NCBI GenBank assembly: GCA_036417435.1
Contig: CM070904.1
Coordinates: 127,968,695-128,032,694 of the forward strand
Source: Inia geoffrensis
Taxonomy: Eukaryota; Chordata; Mammalia; Artiodactyla; Iniidae
Direction: 5' to 3'
Length of the DNA stretch: 64,000 nucleotides
A program made the translations under genes and the position numbers. Shown here in pieces: positions 60,417-64,000 of the stretch. Each line of letters starts with the position of its first letter. Within the stretch, counting starts at the first letter, position 1. Below the pieces are notes generated by a model. The model searched no databases. It saw nothing but the letters and a program-made list of their open reading frames with translations, and was not told the origin of the DNA.

Positions 60417-61732
60417 CTATAGGAATTCTTAATAGCAAGCTTTATTTTATAGAAAGAAGATATGTGGCAGCCTTGAGGGAGGTCGGGGTCCAGGAGCATA
60501 GGCAAAGAATTTGCAAAAGTCTTTTAGAACGTGGGTTTTATTATTATTCAGGTATAGGGAGACCAACAGCTCAGGAGATGATTGCCCTTGAAAAGATGGT
60601 CTGTTACTCACAGATCCCAAGAGGCAGGGGCACGCCATGCCATGCAGGCCCACAAGGAGGAGCCAGGGTCGGGGCCGGGGAGGCAGAGGGAACAAGGGAG
60701 AAATGTACGCATGAGTGTTTATTGTGGCTTCTGTAGGGGAAGATCCGGCGAGGCAGGAGGAGCAGACGTCAGATTGGCTAGTGTGGATAATTTCAGTGAG
60801 GTCTGGGGTGTAGGGGCTGTCCTGAGTCATCTGGTCCCTGGCCCTGGAGTGATTAGAGCAGGTGTATAGTGGTCCAGAGCGTGAGAGCCTGATAGAAGAG
60901 GTGGCTGGTACGTGGACTCTGGATTGCTTGCTTGAATTTGACAAGCTTGCTTGTGAGTGGGTGAGTTGTTTGCCATCTCTAGGAATTGACTAACCCTGGG
61001 CAGTCTCTCCAGGGCCCACAAGGCTCCAAGAAGTCAAAGCATCAGGGAATATAGAAAATTTTAAAAACCACGGTTAATACCCAGGCCATGATAAATGATC
61101 AGTGGCAATAAACAGATGATAAACAAGTAGGCATATTTTGTAACTTGACCTGTGTTAAAGATTTTAGTTATTCTTTAATTAGTGAAGGAACCAGCAAGAT
61201 GTTAAAATCTGTTAAAATGACAACTTTACTTATAGAGATTTACATTCTTTACCAGACAAAATTCCTTTGCGTTGTCATGAACAGGAATCATTTTCAGCAC
61301 CAGTTTCCTAAAACTTACCTTCTATCTCCGTGGAGACGTAGCATAGCCTAGACTATCACAGGCGATCAAAGGCACACACTCCCACAGGCTGGATGACCCT
61401 GCAGGGGCAGCCAGACAGCACCAAGCCCACCTCTGGGAGGCCACCCATGTCTGTTTTATGGCACTTTCCAAGTCTTTGACAATTTTTCTCTTGCGCCCGT
61501 AAATATTCTCCAAAGATTAATTTCGATCGCAGAAATTAGACTGGGCTTATTATAATTTGCCTGTTTACATATCTGCAGCAACAGTGTTAGCTACGCATCT
61601 AGGCTTTCTTGAGTTTACCTTGGAAACCTAGAGCGTGAATTCTCAACGGGGTGATACTGCTCCAAAGCAGGTAAGATTGGTTCTTGCGGCAGTGGGGTCG
61701 GGGGTTGGTGTGTGTGAAGGATATTTTAGTTG

Positions 61733-61940
61733 TTTTTTTTTTTTTTTTGCGTTACGCGGGCCTCTCACTGTTGTAGCCTCTCCCATTGCGGAGCACAGGC
61801 TCCGGACGCGCAGGCTCAGCGGCCATGGCTCACGGGCCCAGCCGCTCCGCGGCATGTGGGATCTTCCCGGACCGGGGCACGAACCCGCGTCCCCTGCATC
61901 GGCAGGTGGACTCTCGACCACTGCGCCACCAGGGAAGCCC
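61733..61940 (-). mobile_element. CD-type SINE (copy 19)
   Basis: Target duplication GGATATTTTAGTT. Confidence 0.95.
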
Positions 61941-62789
61941 GGATATTTTAGTTTTTGATGTACAAAGCACAGATATGTATACTTAGCTATATAATATCTT
62001 TGTGGTATTACATTTTCATGGTGGGGGGCAATTAGGAAAAAATGCTTAAGAAGGCTCCTTAGGGTACAATAAAAAAAAAAAAATGAAGAGGTTGAGAAAA
62101 CAAAGGCCATTGGACTAGGCAGCGAAGGCCACACGGTTCTCTTCGGTCCAGAAGTTTTCATGAGGAATCTCTCACTGGAGCTTACGAGCCTCTGTTACTT
62201 GCTATATCGAGACTGGGAAAGAAAGGCCAAGACTCTCTGTACTGGATGTCATTCATAGAACATATAAGTTTCATTGACCTCCGCTCCTCTTGAGGTCCCC
62301 AAATATGCTAAGGTCTTGACTGTTGGTAAGTGACCTCCTTACCAGCCAGGGGAGGGGGCCATCTTCCCAGAGCGTTTTGCAGGTAACAGCCCCCGTGGAG
62401 AGGAGGCCACCCTTGTGACAAGAGCTATCTAAGAAGCAAAATAGATGATGTCCTCTTGGACTTGCAAGAGGGTCAGTGCCAAATCTGTGGAGGACCCTGT
62501 GTGCTGACCATTTGACACTTGCCTAGCTGAGTACGCTGGGATGAAAACAGTGAAGAGAGGACAGATTTGCAGGCCACACTGACAGGGCCAGTTGGATGAG
62601 CCTGATGGGAGGAAGGGCGCGGGTGGCGTGAGAGATGGTGGAATTGGGGTCAGAGTCTTAGGCAGTTTCAGGATGGTGGGGTCATCTACCAGATGAGGCA
62701 TTGATAATTCTGCATCCAAATCCAATGTATGGGTGTTCCCCCTTCCACCAAATAATTCTCTGACACCAGCTAGGAGTGCTACAATTTAA

Positions 62790-63515
62790 CTCAATTCTGA
62801 CACTGTCTACCTGGAGATAGTGTCAGATCCCAGAGGTTAAGGGCTCAGTCCCATAAGACGACCCCACCCCCACCCCTGCTTCAGACGCCAATTGTAAGTT
62901 TGGCCAACTGGCTATAGTTTGGAGGTTCCCATGACCTCCTCCTTGGGCTCAATTAATTTGTGAGAGTGGCTCACAGAACTCGGAGAAACATTTTACCTAC
63001 TAGATACTAGTTTATTTTAACAGGATATAACTCAGGACCAACCAGATGTAAGAGACACATAGGGTGAGGGTTTGGGAAAGGGCACGAAGTTTCCAGGGCC
63101 TCTCTGGGCACGCCACTCCTGCCAAATCTGTTTGTTCACCAGTCTAGAATCTCTCTGAACCTTGTCCTTTTGGGTTTTTATGGAGGCTTCATTATCTAGG
63201 CATGGTTGATGAAATCACTGGCCATTGGCGATCGATTCCACTTCCAAAGCCTCTCTCTTCTCCCCGGAGGTCAAGTGGGTGGGAATGAAAGTTCCAATCC
63301 TCTAGTCAGATGATTGGTTCTCCAGTCCCCATCCTTAGGTGTGCCAACCAGCCCCCATCCTTAGGAGTGGACCAAAAATCATCTCAATATAACAAAAGAC
63401 ACCTTTGTCACTCTCATCACTTAGGAAATTCCAAAGATTTTAGGGGCTCTGTGCCAGAAACTGGATGAAGACCAAATATAAATTTCTTATTATAAATCAT
63501 AATCTTGCACTGTTT
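62790..63515 (+). mobile_element. ERVL-type LTR-like element
   Basis: GGCTCACAGAACTCGGAGAA, GTTTTTATGGAGGCTTCATT, CCAACCAGCCCCCATCCTTA and CACTTAGGAAATTCCAAAGA are typical of an ancient LTR (MER21-like). It ends 120 bp before the third MROH2A coding exon. No retroviral genes are present. Confidence 0.6.
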
Positions 63516-63634
63516 GGGAGGAGGACCCGTAGGAGGGAGGACGTGGTGACCTCATGTGCTCTGGCAGGGCCGGGTCCCTCGCAGACTCCACTGCCCCATC
63601 CAGGTCCTTCCCACTCACCGTACTCGTTCCCCAG

Positions 63635-63766
63635 ATTTCCACTCAGCGCAAAGTCAACATCTACAGCGTCCTTCAGGAGGTCCTCCAGCAGCAGGGGGAG
63701 CTGGAGGAGCGCTGCATCTAGAGGCTGGTCACCATTGCCTCCAAGGAGATGAGGGAGATGCTGCAG
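63635..63766 (+). pseudogene. MROH2A: MROH2A third coding exon, with an in-frame TAG
   Basis: This 132-bp exon encodes ISTQRKVNIYSVLQEVLQQQ, then GELEERCI, a TAG stop at 63719-63721, and RLVTIASKEMREMLQ. The family has Gln at the stop position (human EEQCVQRLV), so a CAG to TAG change is the simplest reading. Splice sites (cgttccccag and gtagta) and frame are otherwise intact. The stop would truncate the protein at about residue 117 of some 1,680, so the gene is probably inactive here unless this is an allele or an error. Confidence 0.82.
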
Positions 63767-63944
63767 GTAGTAGAGCCCTGCCGCCCACCGACCCAGGGGC
63801 TGGGCCTTGGTAGGTGCGGCCTGGGATGCCCGAGGCCCTTGTCCGGTTATCTCCTGGGGCAGGAGTACGCTGAGCAAGCCCAAGGGAGCCCAGCAGGGCT
63901 GGAGCAGGTGGTGACGCCACACATCCCTCTCCCGTCCCCTGGAG

Positions 63945-64000
63945 GTGGAGGGCTACGTGAGGGCAGAGGTGGCCAGCGACACCCTGGTGGCCCTGTCCCG
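63945..64000 (+). CDS. MROH2A: MROH2A fourth coding exon (partial, runs off the window)
   Basis: After acceptor tcccctggag the sequence encodes VEGYVRAEVASDTLVALSR, matching the next family segment, and is cut by the window end. Frame continues from the third exon. Confidence 0.8.
   Translation, partial: MEGYVRAEVASDTLVALS

Larger units (their letters stand above)
59539..63634 (+). other. MROH2A intron between coding exons 2 and 3
   Basis: Holds CD SINEs at 60214-60416 and 61733-61940 and an LTR-like element at 62790-63515. The stretches 59,540-60,210, 60,420-61,730 and 61,950-62,780 show no further gene. Confidence 0.75.

Noticed and set aside
63497..63922. Long minus-strand frames over the MROH2A exons
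   Set aside because: They are antisense shadows of a GC-rich exon region.

Overview
This is eukaryotic, mammalian DNA, and almost certainly cetacean. Genes are split by GT-AG introns, interspersed repeats make up much of the window, and at least 19 copies are present of a roughly 200-bp tRNA-Glu-derived SINE. I recognise it as the internally deleted CHR-2 ('CD') subfamily of whales and dolphins. Longer CHR-2 and older CHR-1-type SINEs, L1s of several ages, ancient LTRs, MIR/L2 and hAT fossils fill most of the rest. No bacterial, viral-genome or CRISPR signal is present.

The window covers the 3' half of the UGT1A locus and the start of the next gene, in the order known from other mammals. A UGT1A3/4/5-like first exon lies at 9,168-10,031 (+). 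A fossil UGT1A first exon, resembling UGT1A2P in position, lies at 32,140-33,426. The single-exon chaperone gene DNAJB3 lies antisense at 34,472-35,185. The UGT1A1 first exon is at 41,683-42,546, and the four shared exons 2-5 are at 48,416-48,547, 49,450-49,537, 49,826-50,045 and 52,603-52,900. Exon 1 plus exons 2-5 gives exactly 533 codons and a stop, the normal UGT1A length. Each first exon has its own promoter and supplies the aglycone-binding half. The shared exons supply the UDP-glucuronate-binding half, the membrane anchor and the ER-retention tail. From about 59,043 to the window end are the first four coding exons of MROH2A, with an in-frame TAG in the third.

Region by region: 1-9 kb is L1, CHR SINEs, an old LTR and unassigned sequence with a dispersed 160-bp repeat. 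The stretch 11.6-28.8 kb is a nested stack of transposons. There an old L1 was hit by a hAT element, which was split by another L1. That L1 in turn received a young but broken L1, a NETO2 processed pseudogene, a second retrocopy-like insert and several SINEs. The stretch 28.7-32 kb is old L1 plus SINEs; 32-36 kb holds the UGT fossil, DNAJB3 and a hAT fossil; 38.8-41.4 kb holds L1 3' ends that stop 250 bp before the UGT1A1 start codon. The UGT1A shared exons occupy 48.4-53.6 kb. After them come SINEs, LTR fossils and MROH2A.

The points most worth a second look are: the UGT1A1 promoter lacks the TA-repeat TATA box known from human; the UGT1A3-like exon has a weak, altered splice donor; MROH2A carries a premature stop; DNAJB3 is full length; and the nested stack gives a readable insertion history. 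I found no convincing new gene system. The novelty here is gene decay and regulatory change in a lineage-specific setting.
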